Notes: a model not told the origin generated them from the letters alone. Positions 1 through 7,795 are shown, counted from the first letter of the stretch. The stretch is DNA of 36,027 nucleotides from Acidobacteriota bacterium (GCA_016871115.1 VFZP01000011.1:1-36027); one strand, 5' to 3'. Translations and numbers: made by a program.

Positions 1-2
1 CT

Positions 3-353
3 TGGCTGGCAAAGCATAAGCGCTTTCAAATGCACTTCACGCCGACCAGTAGCTCGTGGCTGAATATGGTGGAGCGGTTCTTTGCCGACCTCACCAACGG
101 ATGCATCCGTGACGGAAGCTTTCAGAGCGTCCGCGAACTGATTGACGCCATCGAGGAATTTCTGGCCGTTCGCGCCGAGACCCCGAAGCCATATAAATGG
201 AAAGCCAACGGCCAAGACATCCTCCGAAAGATCACCAGGGCGCGGGAATCCCTGGCTGCCATTATTACAAGCGGATTCCATTACAGTACATTAGTGGGCG
301 CAGGTTGCGTCTGTTTAGAATTATGCGAAGACTACTATCCTTTTCCCTACTGA
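3..353 (+). CDS. IS630-family transposase, C-terminal part (cut by window start)
   Basis: The frame is open from base 3 and reads WLAKHKRF, then MHFTPTSSSWLNMVERFF, which is the hallmark end of the IS630/Tc1 DDE domain. The Glu of NMVERFF is the expected third catalytic acid. The ending ILRKITRARESLA is also typical of the family. The first two catalytic Asp residues lie upstream of the window, so completeness cannot be judged. After about residue 85 the sequence no longer looks like the family, so the gene may have lost its own stop and read on to the TGA at 351-353. It abuts the damaged peptidase at 323. Confidence 0.85.
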   Translation, partial: WLAKHKRFQMHFTPTSSSWLNMVERFFADLTNGCIRDGSFQSVRELIDAIEEFLAVRAETPKPYKWKANGQDILRKITRARESLAAIITSGFHYSTLVGAGCVCLELCEDYYPFPY

Positions 354-1937
354 TTTCCGCCGCCGCAGGCTGCTTGTCCGCCCAGTTGACGCCCCAGCAA
401 AAAGTGGATGACTTCCGCGCTCTCGCGGCGCTCTACGCCAAGCAGTACGGCTTCTACGAGTGGAAAAAAGAAGGCCTCAACTACGATTTGCTCGACATCA
501 AGGCGTGGCTGGAACGTGTGCAGAAGTCCGCGACGGACCTCGACTACTACGAAGTCCTCGTTGAATACGTGGCCGCGATGCAGGATTCACACGCCCGCTA
601 TCTGCCGCCTACCAAATTCGTTGCGCAACTCGGCTTCACTGTCGACATTTACGATGGCAAGATTTTGGTCGACTCAATCAACCGGACCCTGCTTCCGATG
701 GCCGGGCATCCGTTCGGCACTGGGGATGAACTCGTTTCGGTCGATGGCATTGCAGCCGGGACCGCGCTCGACGGCATGCTGAAGTTCAACTCAGCCGCTC
801 ACGCGGTGCCGCGGCGCCGTTCCACGGCCAACTGGCTCACGATTCGCCCGCAGAATGCCTGGCCCAAGGCAGTGCTCCTCGGAGACGAGGCGAAGGTTGT
901 GATCCGGGGCGGGCGGCGGCACGGCTGAGTATACGATGACTTGGGTGAAGAGCGGGACGCCGATTCGCACGGTGGGCCCTGTTCCCGATCGGAAGGCCAG
1001 CGTGCAGGCCAGGGCTTCGCTTGCCACCGAGTGGCCGGGCGCGCCGGACTACATGCGCCCCCTCCTGAGTCTCTGGAATGTGAGGGTCGATCATGAGGCC
1101 GTGCTACGGTCTGGCTCACGGGTTCCGATTTTCGATGCGCGCCCGGCGGGGTTCGTCCAACGCCGCGGCCAGTTGCCCACGCACAACTTTTTCAGTGGGA
1201 CGTTTACGGCGGACGGTGTGCGGCTTGGCTATATTCGCACTCGCTTCATTATACCGCTCCCGATCTCGAACGACCCCTTTACCACGGCGATCGTCGAGTT
1301 TGCGGGTGAGGTTGCTTTCATGCAACAGAATACGGACGGGTTGATCGTCGACGTCATGCGCAATCCCGGCGGGCTGGTGTTCTACGTGGATACGTTGTGC
1401 TCTCTGTTGTCGCCGGTGCCGTTTCGCACGATCGGGCTCGAAGTACGCGCCACACAGAATTGGGTGCTCCAGTTCGACTCCTCTCTACAGTCCGCGCGTG
1501 CGCAAAACGCCCCTGAATGGGTGATCAATCTGTTGACTTCGCTCCTCGACGCTTTGCGGAAAGCGAATGCCGAGCAACGCGGCATGACTGGTCCGTTACC
1601 GTTCTCTGCATTGACACTCGATCTGGACCCGCTGCCTGGCGCCTACACCAAGCCCATCATCGTGGGCAGCCGCACGAACGGAGCCGGCAGAAATGTCGTC
1701 AATGTCGCCGTGGGAGCCTACACCTAAGGCGTGACCCGCGTGACGCAAAGCCTGATGAACCGGAAGAGCCCGATCGTTTCGCCGGACCTCAAGACGTCGA
1801 ACTATGTCGAAAATGTCGGAGTCTTGCCCGACGTTCCGGTCGAATACATGACCCGCGAGAACCTCATGACCGGTGGCGCGCCGTATCTGGCGGAAGTCAC
1901 ACGAATCGCCGTTCAGCACGTCAACCGGAACCGGTAA
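323..1937 (+). pseudogene. S41-family (C-terminal processing-type) peptidase, decayed
   Basis: The ATG at 323 opens a signal-peptide-like start (MRRLLSFSLLISAAAGCLSAQ). A PDZ-like region follows around 640-800 (DELVSVDGI), then the S41 core (GVRLGYIRTRF; DGLIVDVMRNPGG near 1340-1375) and a C-terminal tail with SLMNRKSPIV and YMTRENLM. The gene is broken three ways. A one-base shift in the G/C-rich run at about 903-925 moves the frame. A TAA at 1725-1727 interrupts the second frame, which resumes to 1937. The block that should carry the nucleophilic Ser between KPIIV and the RTxGAG motif is missing. Members normally cleave proteins in the periplasm. This copy is very unlikely to be active. Confidence 0.8.
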
Positions 1938-1956
1938 CGCCGGGCCGTCAATCGAA

Positions 1957-1993
1957 CCGGCCAGCTTGCGCGCGCGCAACGCAAGCTGGCCGG
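1957..1993 (+). terminator. Strong hairpin between S41 remnant and ggt
   Basis: A perfect 14-bp inverted repeat: left arm 1957-1970 (CCGGCCAGCTTGCG), right arm 1980-1993, 9-nt loop. It lies just after the S41 remnant stop and 13 nt before the ggt start. There is no T-tract, so termination is inferred from position and stem strength only. Confidence 0.5.
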
Positions 1994-2006
1994 CCGCTAA
2001 ACTGAA

Positions 2007-3674
2007 ATGACCATGCGCGTTCTCGTACTCTTCCTCGCCGCCGCCACGCTCGTCTCTGCCCGCCAGCCAGTGCGTTTCAAGAAGGCAATGGTGGTGGCGC
2101 AGGAGCCGCACGCGGCGGACGCCGGGGTAGACATCCTCAAGTCTGGCGGTAACGCGGTGGACGCCGCCGTGGCCGTGGGCTTCGCGCTCGCCGTCACCTA
2201 CCCTGTTGCGGGCAATTTGGGTGGCGGGGGCTTTGCGCTCATCCGCATGGCGGACGGCCGCACGGCGTTCCTCGATTTCCGCGAGCGCGCCCCGCTATCG
2301 GCCACACGCAACATGTATCTGGACCCAGGTGGCAATCCCACGCGCGATTCGGTCGCCGGTTGGCGCGCGGCCGGCGTGCCGGGGTCTGTGCGCGGCTTTG
2401 AAGCCATGCATCGGAAGTTCGGTTCGCGCCCGTGGTCCAAGCTCGTCGCGCCGTCCGTGAAGCTGGCCAAGCAGGGCTTCGTGCTCTCCGATCACGCCAC
2501 CCGCAGTCTGCGCGCCAACGCCAAGGACCTTGAGCCGTTTCCCGAGTCCAAACGCATTTTTCTCAACAACGGCCGCTTCTTTGAAATGGGTGACCGCCTT
2601 CGCCAGCCCGAGCTCGCTGCCACGCTCGCCCGCATCGCCAAACGGGGCGCGCGCGATTTCTACGTGGGCGAAACCGCGCGCATCCTCGCCGAACAGTGCG
2701 CGGCCAACGGCGGCCACATTACGCAGGAAGATCTCCGGCAGTACAAAGCCATCGAACGGCCCGTGCTGAAGGGCACTTACAAAGGGTATGAAGTGCTGGC
2801 TATCTCGCCGCCGTCGTCCGGTGGTGTGGGCATCCTGCAAATGATGGGCGTGCTGGAAGGTTCCGGCTATGAGAAGACCGGCCCAGGTTCGGCGCGCGCC
2901 ATTCATATGCTGGCCGAAGCCATGCGCCGCTACTACGCTGACCGTGCCGAGCACCTGGGCGACCCGGACTTTCACAAAGTCCCCTTGCGTGGTTTGTTCG
3001 CCGCGGACTACGTGGGCCGCCTTCGCTCCGGTATCGATCCGGACCACGCCACGCCCTCCGCGCAAGTGAAAGCCGGTACGCCCGCGCCCGGCGCCGAGCC
3101 CACCGAGACTACGCACTTTTCCATCGTCGACGCGCAGGGCAACGCCGTTGCGCTTACCTACACGATCAACGGCGGCTTCGGCAATGGCGTCACGGTGCCC
3201 AAGCTGGGCTTCCTGCTCAACAACGAGATGGACGACTTTGCCGTGAAGCCCGGCGTGCCCAACATGTTCCAGCTCATTCAAGGCGAGGGCAACGCTATCC
3301 AGCCGAAGAAGACCCCGCTGTCGTCCATGACGCCCACCATGCTGGTGAAAGACGGTAAGCTCCGCCTGATCGCCGGCGCGCCCGGCGGCTCGCGTATCAT
3401 CACCGGCGTGCTGCAGGTCATTCTCAACGTGGTGGACCACGGCATGAATATCCAGGAGGCCATCGACGCGCCACGGTTCCATCATCAATGGATGCCCGAC
3501 AAACTGATGCTTGAAAAAGGCTTCTCGCCGGATACGGTGGAGTTGCTCAGATCGCGCGGCCACACCATCGACTCGATTTCGGGAGTCGCCAACGTGAACG
3601 GCATCGTGCTCGACGGCACGTGGCTCGCCGGCGCCTGGGACGGCCGCGGCGACGGCAAAGTGGCAGGCTACTGA
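2007..3674 (+). CDS. ggt: Gamma-glutamyltransferase (glutathione hydrolase)
   Basis: A complete 555-residue protein with a signal peptide (MRVLVLFLAAATLVSA), so probably periplasmic. It hydrolyses or transfers the gamma-glutamyl group of glutathione and related peptides. It matures by self-cleavage into large and small subunits. The new N-terminal nucleophile is expected at Thr368 in ETTHFSIVD (codon at 3108). Other family marks are GNLGGGGFALIRMADG near the N-terminus, NNEMDDF, PLSSMTPTM and the AGAPGGSRIITGVLQ glycine motif near the C-terminus. The length is normal. ATG 2007 and ATG 2013 are both possible. Neither has a Shine-Dalgarno, and TAAACT at 1998-2003 lies 9 nt before ATG 2013, which also starts the cleaner signal peptide. 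A weak terminator follows. Confidence 0.95.
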   Translation: MTMRVLVLFLAAATLVSARQPVRFKKAMVVAQEPHAADAGVDILKSGGNAVDAAVAVGFALAVTYPVAGNLGGGGFALIRMADGRTAFLDFRERAPLSATRNMYLDPGGNPTRDSVAGWRAAGVPGSVRGFEAMHRKFGSRPWSKLVAPSVKLAKQGFVLSDHATRSLRANAKDLEPFPESKRIFLNNGRFFEMGDRLRQPELAATLARIAKRGARDFYVGETARILAEQCAANGGHITQEDLRQYKAIERPVLKGTYKGYEVLAISPPSSGGVGILQMMGVLEGSGYEKTGPGSARAIHMLAEAMRRYYADRAEHLGDPDFHKVPLRGLFAADYVGRLRSGIDPDHATPSAQVKAGTPAPGAEPTETTHFSIVDAQGNAVALTYTINGGFGNGVTVPKLGFLLNNEMDDFAVKPGVPNMFQLIQGEGNAIQPKKTPLSSMTPTMLVKDGKLRLIAGAPGGSRIITGVLQVILNVVDHGMNIQEAIDAPRFHHQWMPDKLMLEKGFSPDTVELLRSRGHTIDSISGVANVNGIVLDGTWLAGAWDGRGDGKVAGY

Positions 3675-3686
3675 GTTCCCGCAGGT

Positions 3687-3718
3687 GAGGGCTCTTTGCT
3701 GTAGCCCTCGTGATTTTC
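3687..3718 (+). terminator. Weak intrinsic terminator after ggt
   Basis: A 7-bp stem (GAGGGCT at 3687-3693, AGCCCTC at 3703-3709) with a 9-nt loop, followed by GTGATTTTCC. It sits 13 nt past the ggt stop and upstream of the oxidoreductase promoter. Confidence 0.45.
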
Positions 3719-3743
3719 CGAGCCAACAAGCCGGCCCGCAAGG

Positions 3744-3749
3744 TATAGA
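3744..3749 (+). promoter_or_regulatory. -10-like box of the Gfo/Idh gene
   Basis: TATAGA lies 8 nt before the ATG at 3758 and 2 nt before the ATG at 3752. No Shine-Dalgarno is present. The spacing matches several other genes here and suggests a leaderless transcript starting at ATG 3758. No convincing -35 box was seen. Confidence 0.4.
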
Positions 3750-3751
3750 GT

Positions 3752-4440
3752 ATGGCCATGGGCAACCCGCTGCCACGCCGCCGCGAAATTCTGTCCACGG
3801 GCGCCGCTGCCATCGCCGCCGCCCCGTTGTTCGTGCCGCAGTCCGCCTTCGGCGCCAACGAAAAGATCAACTACGCCGTCATCGCCACCGGCGGGCGCGG
3901 CCGGTACGTCAGCCGCGTGTTTCAGAAGCTGGGCGCGCAGTGCGTGGCGCTGTGCGACGTCTATGAGCCCTACGTCGCGGAGGCGAAGAAAGACGCGCCC
4001 GGCGCGAAGGTCTACGGCGACTATCGCGAGTTACTGGCCGAGGAGAAGGGTCTCGACGCTGTGTTGATCGCCTCGCCGGACCATCATCACTGCCCCATGT
4101 TGCTGGCATCCGTCGCGGCGAAAAAGGATGTGTACGCCGAAAAGCCGCTGTCGAAAACGCTCGAAGAAAGCGTGAAGATGATTCGTGCCGTGCGCGAGTC
4201 CAAACAAGTGGTGCAGATCGGCATGCAGCGACGCAGCGCGCCGGCCATTCATCGCGCCAAGAAGTTGGTGGACGAGGGCGTGTTGGGCCGCGTGTCGATG
4301 GTGAAGGCGCAGTGGCACTGGAATATCTCGAAGCCGCTGGACAACTCGCCGCTCCCCGGCAAGCTCGATTGGACGCGCTTTCTCGGCGACGCGCCCAAGC
4401 GCGCGCTGGAGCCGATGCGCTTCCACCGCTGTCGCTACTT
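3752..4440 (+). pseudogene. Gfo/Idh/MocA-family oxidoreductase, N-terminal half only
   Basis: About 229 residues remain. A Tat-type leader (PRRREILSTGAAAIAAAP) precedes a Rossmann NAD(P)-binding start (INYAVIATGGRGRYVSRVF), then LIASPDHHH and the family motif YAEKPLSKT. Substrate-domain sequence continues to DWTRFLGDAPKRALEPMRFHRCRYF. Relatives continue here with WDYSGG and some 200 more residues, but this copy changes to recombinase sequence. Members oxidise or reduce sugars and related polyols. With the C-terminal half lost it should be inactive. The reading frame stays open into the next feature, giving a 369-codon chimera. ATG 3758 may be the true start. Confidence 0.85.
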
Positions 4441-4861
4441 CCATGACTGCCTCATCATCCGCAACATCAAAGGCAAGCGCAGCACCAGCGGTGTGTGCAG
4501 AACCTACTTCACTGCGCACAGAGCTTTTATGCGCTGCGTGGACAGGCATGGATTGGGTGCTGATTGGCACAAGAGCGATGCTCTGGCGTTCAAGCACTAT
4601 CACAAGGACGCATTCAACAGGCTGCTAGACGACGCCAAACTGCGCTACACCAACGACAATCCGCCCAAAAAGCGAGATTTAGCCAGGCTGCACCACACCT
4701 ACATCTGCTTTAGCTTAGAGCGCGGGGTAGCAGTCGCTGACATCGCGCAAAATTGCCGGACTTCAATCCATATGATTGACAAGCATTATGCCAAATGGCG
4801 CAATGTTGCAAACAATCACAGTCTCAATCAGCACTTTCGCCTGAACATCGACGAAGAATAG
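4441..4861 (+). pseudogene. Tyrosine recombinase (phage-type integrase), C-terminal fragment
   Basis: About 140 residues. The end reads HHTYICFSLERG, IAQNCRTSIHMIDKHYAKW, which fits the recombinase box II and the nucleophilic Tyr (in DKHYAKW). ADWHKSDALAFKHYHKDAF upstream is also typical of this integrase group. The box I Arg and the DNA-binding N-terminus are absent. In box II the usual LRHTY is LHHTY, so the second catalytic Arg appears replaced by His. The fragment has no start of its own and is joined in frame to the oxidoreductase half. Before IS66 inserted, its stop lay only 28 bp from the tRNA-Leu 3' end, the usual place for an integrase of a tRNA-targeting element. Confidence 0.75.
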
Positions 4862-4865
4862 CGCG

Positions 4866-4872
4866 GTTGTGC
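4866..4872. repeat. IS66 target-site duplication, left copy
   Basis: GTTGTGC directly abuts the left terminal repeat and is repeated at 7345-7351 after the right one. IS66 elements usually make 8-bp duplications. Only 7 bp match here. Confidence 0.7.
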
Positions 4873-4893
4873 GTACGCGTCCTGTGAACCCAT
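4873..4893 (+). repeat. IS66 left terminal inverted repeat
   Basis: Starts GTACGCGTCC and contains AACCCAT. It matches the reverse complement of 7324-7344 at 18 of 21 positions. Confidence 0.8.
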
Positions 4894-4929
4894 CTTCCAA
4901 AATCTGATCCAGGCGCGCACACTGGGAGC

Positions 4930-5286
4930 ATGAACTCAGCAGGGAATCAGACGGGAATGGCGGCGAGGCGGCAACGATGGGGACGCATCGTGAGCGAGGC
5001 CGGAGCGAGCGGATTGCCGACCCGGGAGTATTGCCGCAAGCACGATGTCGACGAAGGCCAGTTCTATCGCTGGCGGCGGATTCTGAAGTCGGAAGCCGGC
5101 AAGGGGAAACGGCAGGCGACGGAGGCGGGTTTCGTGCTGGTGCGCGCGGCCGGCGAAGCCCGGCCGGAGAGCGGCGCGGGCGCGCTGGAGTTGCTGCTCG
5201 ACCGCGGGTGGCGGCTGCGGATTCCAAGCGGCGTGGAGGAGACGTCGTTGCGGACGGTGCTGAAGGCGCTGGCGACGGGGGCATGA
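4930..5286 (+). CDS. tnpA: IS66 accessory protein TnpA
   Basis: 118 residues. The N-terminal helix-turn-helix region RRQRWGRIVSEAGASGLPTREYCRKH is followed by QFYRWRRIL, the usual signature of the small first ORF of IS66 elements. It probably binds DNA during transposition. The last codons overlap the tnpB start by 4 nt (ATGA at 5283), so the two are likely translationally coupled. Confidence 0.85.
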   Translation: MNSAGNQTGMAARRQRWGRIVSEAGASGLPTREYCRKHDVDEGQFYRWRRILKSEAGKGKRQATEAGFVLVRAAGEARPESGAGALELLLDRGWRLRIPSGVEETSLRTVLKALATGA

Positions 5287-5642
5287 TCGGACTGCCGGCG
5301 GCGGTGCGTGTGTATTTGTACACGGCGCCGTGCGACATGCGGCGCGGCTTCGACGGATTGAAGATGCTGGCCGAGCATGGGATCGGGATCGATCCGCTGG
5401 CCGGACACCTGTTGGTGTTTTGCAGCCGACGGGCCGACCGGATGAAGATTCTCTACTGGGACCGTGACGGCTGGGCGCTGTGGTCCAAGCGGCTGGAGGC
5501 GGGCACGTACGCGTTTCCGTTTGCCGGGACGGGGCGCAAGGAGATGAGCGCGGGCGAGCTGAGCGCGCTGTTGGAGGGGATCGATCTGAAGAATGCAAAA
5601 CGGCGAAAACGCTATGTGCAGCCGTTGCAACGCGACTTTTGA
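5283..5642 (+). CDS. tnpB: IS66 Orf2 accessory protein TnpB
   Basis: 119 residues. YLYTAPCDMRRGFDGL, RRADRMKILYWDRDGWALWSKRLE and the basic end KRRKRYVQP are the standard IS66 Orf2 motifs. The start ATG lies inside the tnpA stop region (ATGA overlap). It is required with TnpA for IS66 transposition in studied relatives, but its biochemical role is poorly defined. A longer frame running upstream into tnpA is an artefact. Confidence 0.9.
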   Translation: MIGLPAAVRVYLYTAPCDMRRGFDGLKMLAEHGIGIDPLAGHLLVFCSRRADRMKILYWDRDGWALWSKRLEAGTYAFPFAGTGRKEMSAGELSALLEGIDLKNAKRRKRYVQPLQRDF

Positions 5643-5726
5643 GCCTCGCTTGAGAGCCGTATAAACATTGAGTGCAAACGCATTTTTCTCTGGTATTTTC
5701 ATCAAACAAAACGTACACTTTTTGTT

Positions 5727-7283
5727 GTGAAGATCGATCCCAACAACCTGCCGGACAACAGCGAACTGTTGCGGCGGATGGTGGTCGATCTGGCCACGCG
5801 GCTGGACGAGAACGAGCGGCGTTACCGGTGCATTCAGAACATCCTGGAACAACTTCTGAAATGGCGTCATGGGCAGAAGCGGGAGAAGATGGACGAGCGC
5901 CAGCTGTTCTTGTTTGCGGCGGAACTGGAAGCCAGCGACGGAGACGTGAAAGACCTCATCGCCGAACTGGAACAGGATCAGGAGCGGAAACCGGACAACC
6001 AGAACGATCCGCCGGCAACGGGCGCGGGAGACAAACCGAAGCGGCGGGGCCACGGACGGCGGCCACTGCCCAAGACGCTGTTGCGCGAGCGGATCGAATA
6101 CGAATTGAGCGAGGCCGAGCGTGCGTGCCCGCACTGCGCGGCGACGATGAAGCGGATCGGCGAAGAAGTCAGCGAGCGGCTGGAGTACGTGCCGGCGTCG
6201 CTGAAGGTGATCGAAGAGGCGCGCGCCAAGTACGGCTGCTCGTGCGGTGGGGCGTTGCAGACGGCGGCCAAGCCGGCGCAGCCGATCGAGAAGGGTTTGG
6301 CGGGGGCGAGTTTGCTGGCGCAGGTGGCGGTGAGCAAGTATGCCGATCATTGCCCGCTGCGCCGGCAGGAAGTGATTTTCCGGCGGCATGGCGCGGAGCT
6401 TTCGCGCAAAACGATGTGCGGGTGGATGCGGCAGACGGCGGAGCTGCTGGCGCCGCTATATGAGCGGTTGAAGGCGCGGGCGTTGGCCACGAAGGTGGTG
6501 CAGACCGACGACACACCGGCGATGGTGCTGGATCCGGAACTGGCGAAAACGCGGACGGGCCGGATTTGGACGTATGTGGGGGAGAGCGCGACGGTGTACG
6601 ACTACACGCCGACGCGGAAGCGGGACGGGCCGGAGCGATTTCTGAAGGAGTATCGGGGATATTTGCAAGCCGACGCCTATGGCGGCTACGACGCATTGTA
6701 CAAGGAACCGAAGCGCGGCCTGGTGGAGGTGGCCTGCTGGGCGCATGCGCGGCGGAAGTTTTATGAGGCGCGCTCAAGCGATTTGGCGGGCACGACGACG
6801 GCGCTGGCCTATATAGGACTGCTGTACAAGGTCGAGCGCCGCGCCAAGGATCTCGGGCGCGAGGATCGGCTGGCGATGCGCCAGCGCTACGCCGTCCCGG
6901 TGCTGACCGAGTTGCGCGAATTTCTGGAGCGCGAGCGGGTGCGCGTGCTGCCGAAGAGTCCGGAAGGGATGGCCATATCCTACACGCTGACCAACTGGGC
7001 GGCGCTGTGCCGTTACAGCGAAGACGGCGATTTGGCGATCGACAACAACGGGGCGGAGCGGAGTTTGCGCGGCATCACGGTGGGACGGAAGAACTGGATG
7101 TTTTTCGGCAGCGACGGCGGGGGGCGGACCGCCGCGGTGCTGACGAGCTTCATGGCGTCGTGCCAGCGGCTGAAGATCGACCCGTGGGCTTACCTGCGCG
7201 ACGTGCTCGGCCGCATCGGGGCGCATCCGGTCAACGCGCTCGACGAATTGCTCCACGCCAACTGGAAACCCGGAACCCCGTAA
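5727..7283 (+). CDS. tnpC: IS66 transposase TnpC
   Basis: 518 residues, full length for the family. An N-terminal coiled-coil leucine-rich segment comes first. A charged linker and a zinc-finger-like segment follow (ACPHCAATMKRIGEE...YGCSCGG). The DDE core has Asp in VVQTDDTPAM (about residue 260), Asp in LQADAYGGYDALY (about 314) and Glu in NNGAERSLRG (about 441). The C-terminal YLRDVLGRI is typical. The start is GTG at 5727, 84 nt after tnpB. It catalyses strand transfer of the element. No disruption was seen. Confidence 0.93.
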   Translation: MKIDPNNLPDNSELLRRMVVDLATRLDENERRYRCIQNILEQLLKWRHGQKREKMDERQLFLFAAELEASDGDVKDLIAELEQDQERKPDNQNDPPATGAGDKPKRRGHGRRPLPKTLLRERIEYELSEAERACPHCAATMKRIGEEVSERLEYVPASLKVIEEARAKYGCSCGGALQTAAKPAQPIEKGLAGASLLAQVAVSKYADHCPLRRQEVIFRRHGAELSRKTMCGWMRQTAELLAPLYERLKARALATKVVQTDDTPAMVLDPELAKTRTGRIWTYVGESATVYDYTPTRKRDGPERFLKEYRGYLQADAYGGYDALYKEPKRGLVEVACWAHARRKFYEARSSDLAGTTTALAYIGLLYKVERRAKDLGREDRLAMRQRYAVPVLTELREFLERERVRVLPKSPEGMAISYTLTNWAALCRYSEDGDLAIDNNGAERSLRGITVGRKNWMFFGSDGGGRTAAVLTSFMASCQRLKIDPWAYLRDVLGRIGAHPVNALDELLHANWKPGTP

Positions 7284-7323
7284 CGCTCACTTGAAACGCT
7301 CCCGCTCAAAGAGCGCGGTTGCC

Positions 7324-7344
7324 ATGGGTTAGCCGGACGCGTAC
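7324..7344 (-). repeat. IS66 right terminal inverted repeat
   Basis: Read on the minus strand it starts GTACGCGTCC and contains AACCCAT, pairing with the left end at 4873-4893. Confidence 0.8.
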
Positions 7345-7351
7345 GTTGTGC
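7345..7351. repeat. IS66 target-site duplication, right copy
   Basis: GTTGTGC, identical to 4866-4872. Confidence 0.7.
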
Positions 7352-7368
7352 TGCGCAGGATGAGATTT

Positions 7369-7673
7369 TGGTGGCTGAAGTGGGAATCGAACCCACACTC
7401 CCCTTTCGGGAAAACGGATTTTCATCTCACTATAGCTTTCGCTACCAACCGAAGTTGTTTGTGAGCTGGACTTTGTCTTAGTCTCAGAGAGACTGATGCT
7501 GTCAAGTCTCTACACCTTCCAGTGCGTTGCACACTGGCTTGGCTCGGCGTTAGCAGCAAGCGTTTGACCGCTCGTAAGCGTTCGCCGAATTTAACATCAT
7601 TCACACAATGCATCGCTACACTGGTGCTCAAATTGCTCAAGTCCGTTGCGTCTGCCGATTTCGCCATTCAGCC
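7369..7673 (-). tRNA. trnL: tRNA-Leu(UAA), split by a group I intron
   Basis: Exon 1 is 7673 down to 7639 (35 nt) and exon 2 is 7422 down to 7369 (54 nt, with encoded CCA). Joined, they give an 89-nt class II tRNA. The acceptor GGCTGAA pairs perfectly with TTCAGCC, and the discriminator is A. The D-arm GCGAAATCGGCAGACGC is leucine-like. The anticodon stem is ACGGA/TCCGT around the loop CTTAAAA (anticodon UAA). The long variable arm holds CCCGAAAGGGG. The T-arm is GTGGG-TTCGATT-CCCAC. The intron lies between U34 and A35, the position used by the cyanobacterial and plastid tRNA-Leu(UAA) intron. The tRNA should be functional once spliced. Its 3' end faces the recombinase fragment across the IS66. 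Confidence 0.93.
7423..7638 (-). ncRNA. Group I self-splicing intron (IC3-like) in tRNA-Leu(UAA)
   Basis: 216 nt, ending in G as group I introns do, with U at the 5' exon end. Core pairings found by eye (plus-strand positions): P3 TGATG 7599-7595 with CATCA 7498-7494; P4 TCGGCG 7588-7583 with CGCCGA 7549-7544; P6 CCAGTG 7537-7532 with CACTGG 7524-7519; P7 GACTT 7508-7504 with AAGTC 7473-7469; P8 AGTCTC with GAGACT 7485-7480 (its first base overlaps P3); P9 CTCAC 7465-7461 with GTGAG 7430-7426. Inside P9 are a UUCG hairpin and a TAGC-GAAA-GCTA hairpin. In P1 the exon CUU can pair with GAG, giving the expected U-G at the 5' splice site. The intron has no room for a homing endonuclease gene. Confidence 0.92.
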
Positions 7674-7795
7674 AGCTTTATCGCAGCATTCAGAAGCTTA
7701 GCACAGCACTCGAAGTCCAGCAAGCACCGACGACCACTGCATGCAACTCGAATTCGGAACACGGTTCCAGTGTCGAACTGCTTTGCCTCTCCCGC

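Larger units (their letters stand above)
4873..7344 (+). mobile_element. Complete IS66-family insertion sequence (2,472 bp)
   Basis: It carries the three genes diagnostic of IS66 (tnpA, tnpB and the large tnpC transposase), all on the plus strand. The ends are inverted repeats that agree at 18 of 21 positions: 4873-4893 and 7324-7344 both read inward as GTACGCGTCC, then 4 variable bases, then AACCCAT. It is flanked by a 7-bp direct repeat. All three ORFs are open, so the copy may be active. It landed in the 28-bp gap between the recombinase stop and the tRNA-Leu gene. Confidence 0.92.

Noticed and set aside
2295-3776. 493-codon minus-strand ORF opposite ggt
   Set aside because: Shadow of the ggt gene in GC-rich DNA; His/Val/Gly/Arg-rich with no motif.
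5064-6389. 441-codon minus-strand ORF over IS66
   Set aside because: Antisense to tnpA, tnpB and tnpC; no protein signature.
7369-7426. tRNA-Ser 3' fragment left as an attachment-site scar
   Set aside because: My first reading saw only the 3' half and a UGA-like anticodon. The matching 5' exon at 7639-7673 and the group I core between them show a complete split tRNA-Leu(UAA).
7369-7673. tmRNA
   Set aside because: No tag-peptide frame or tmRNA-type 5' end; the exons form a standard tRNA.
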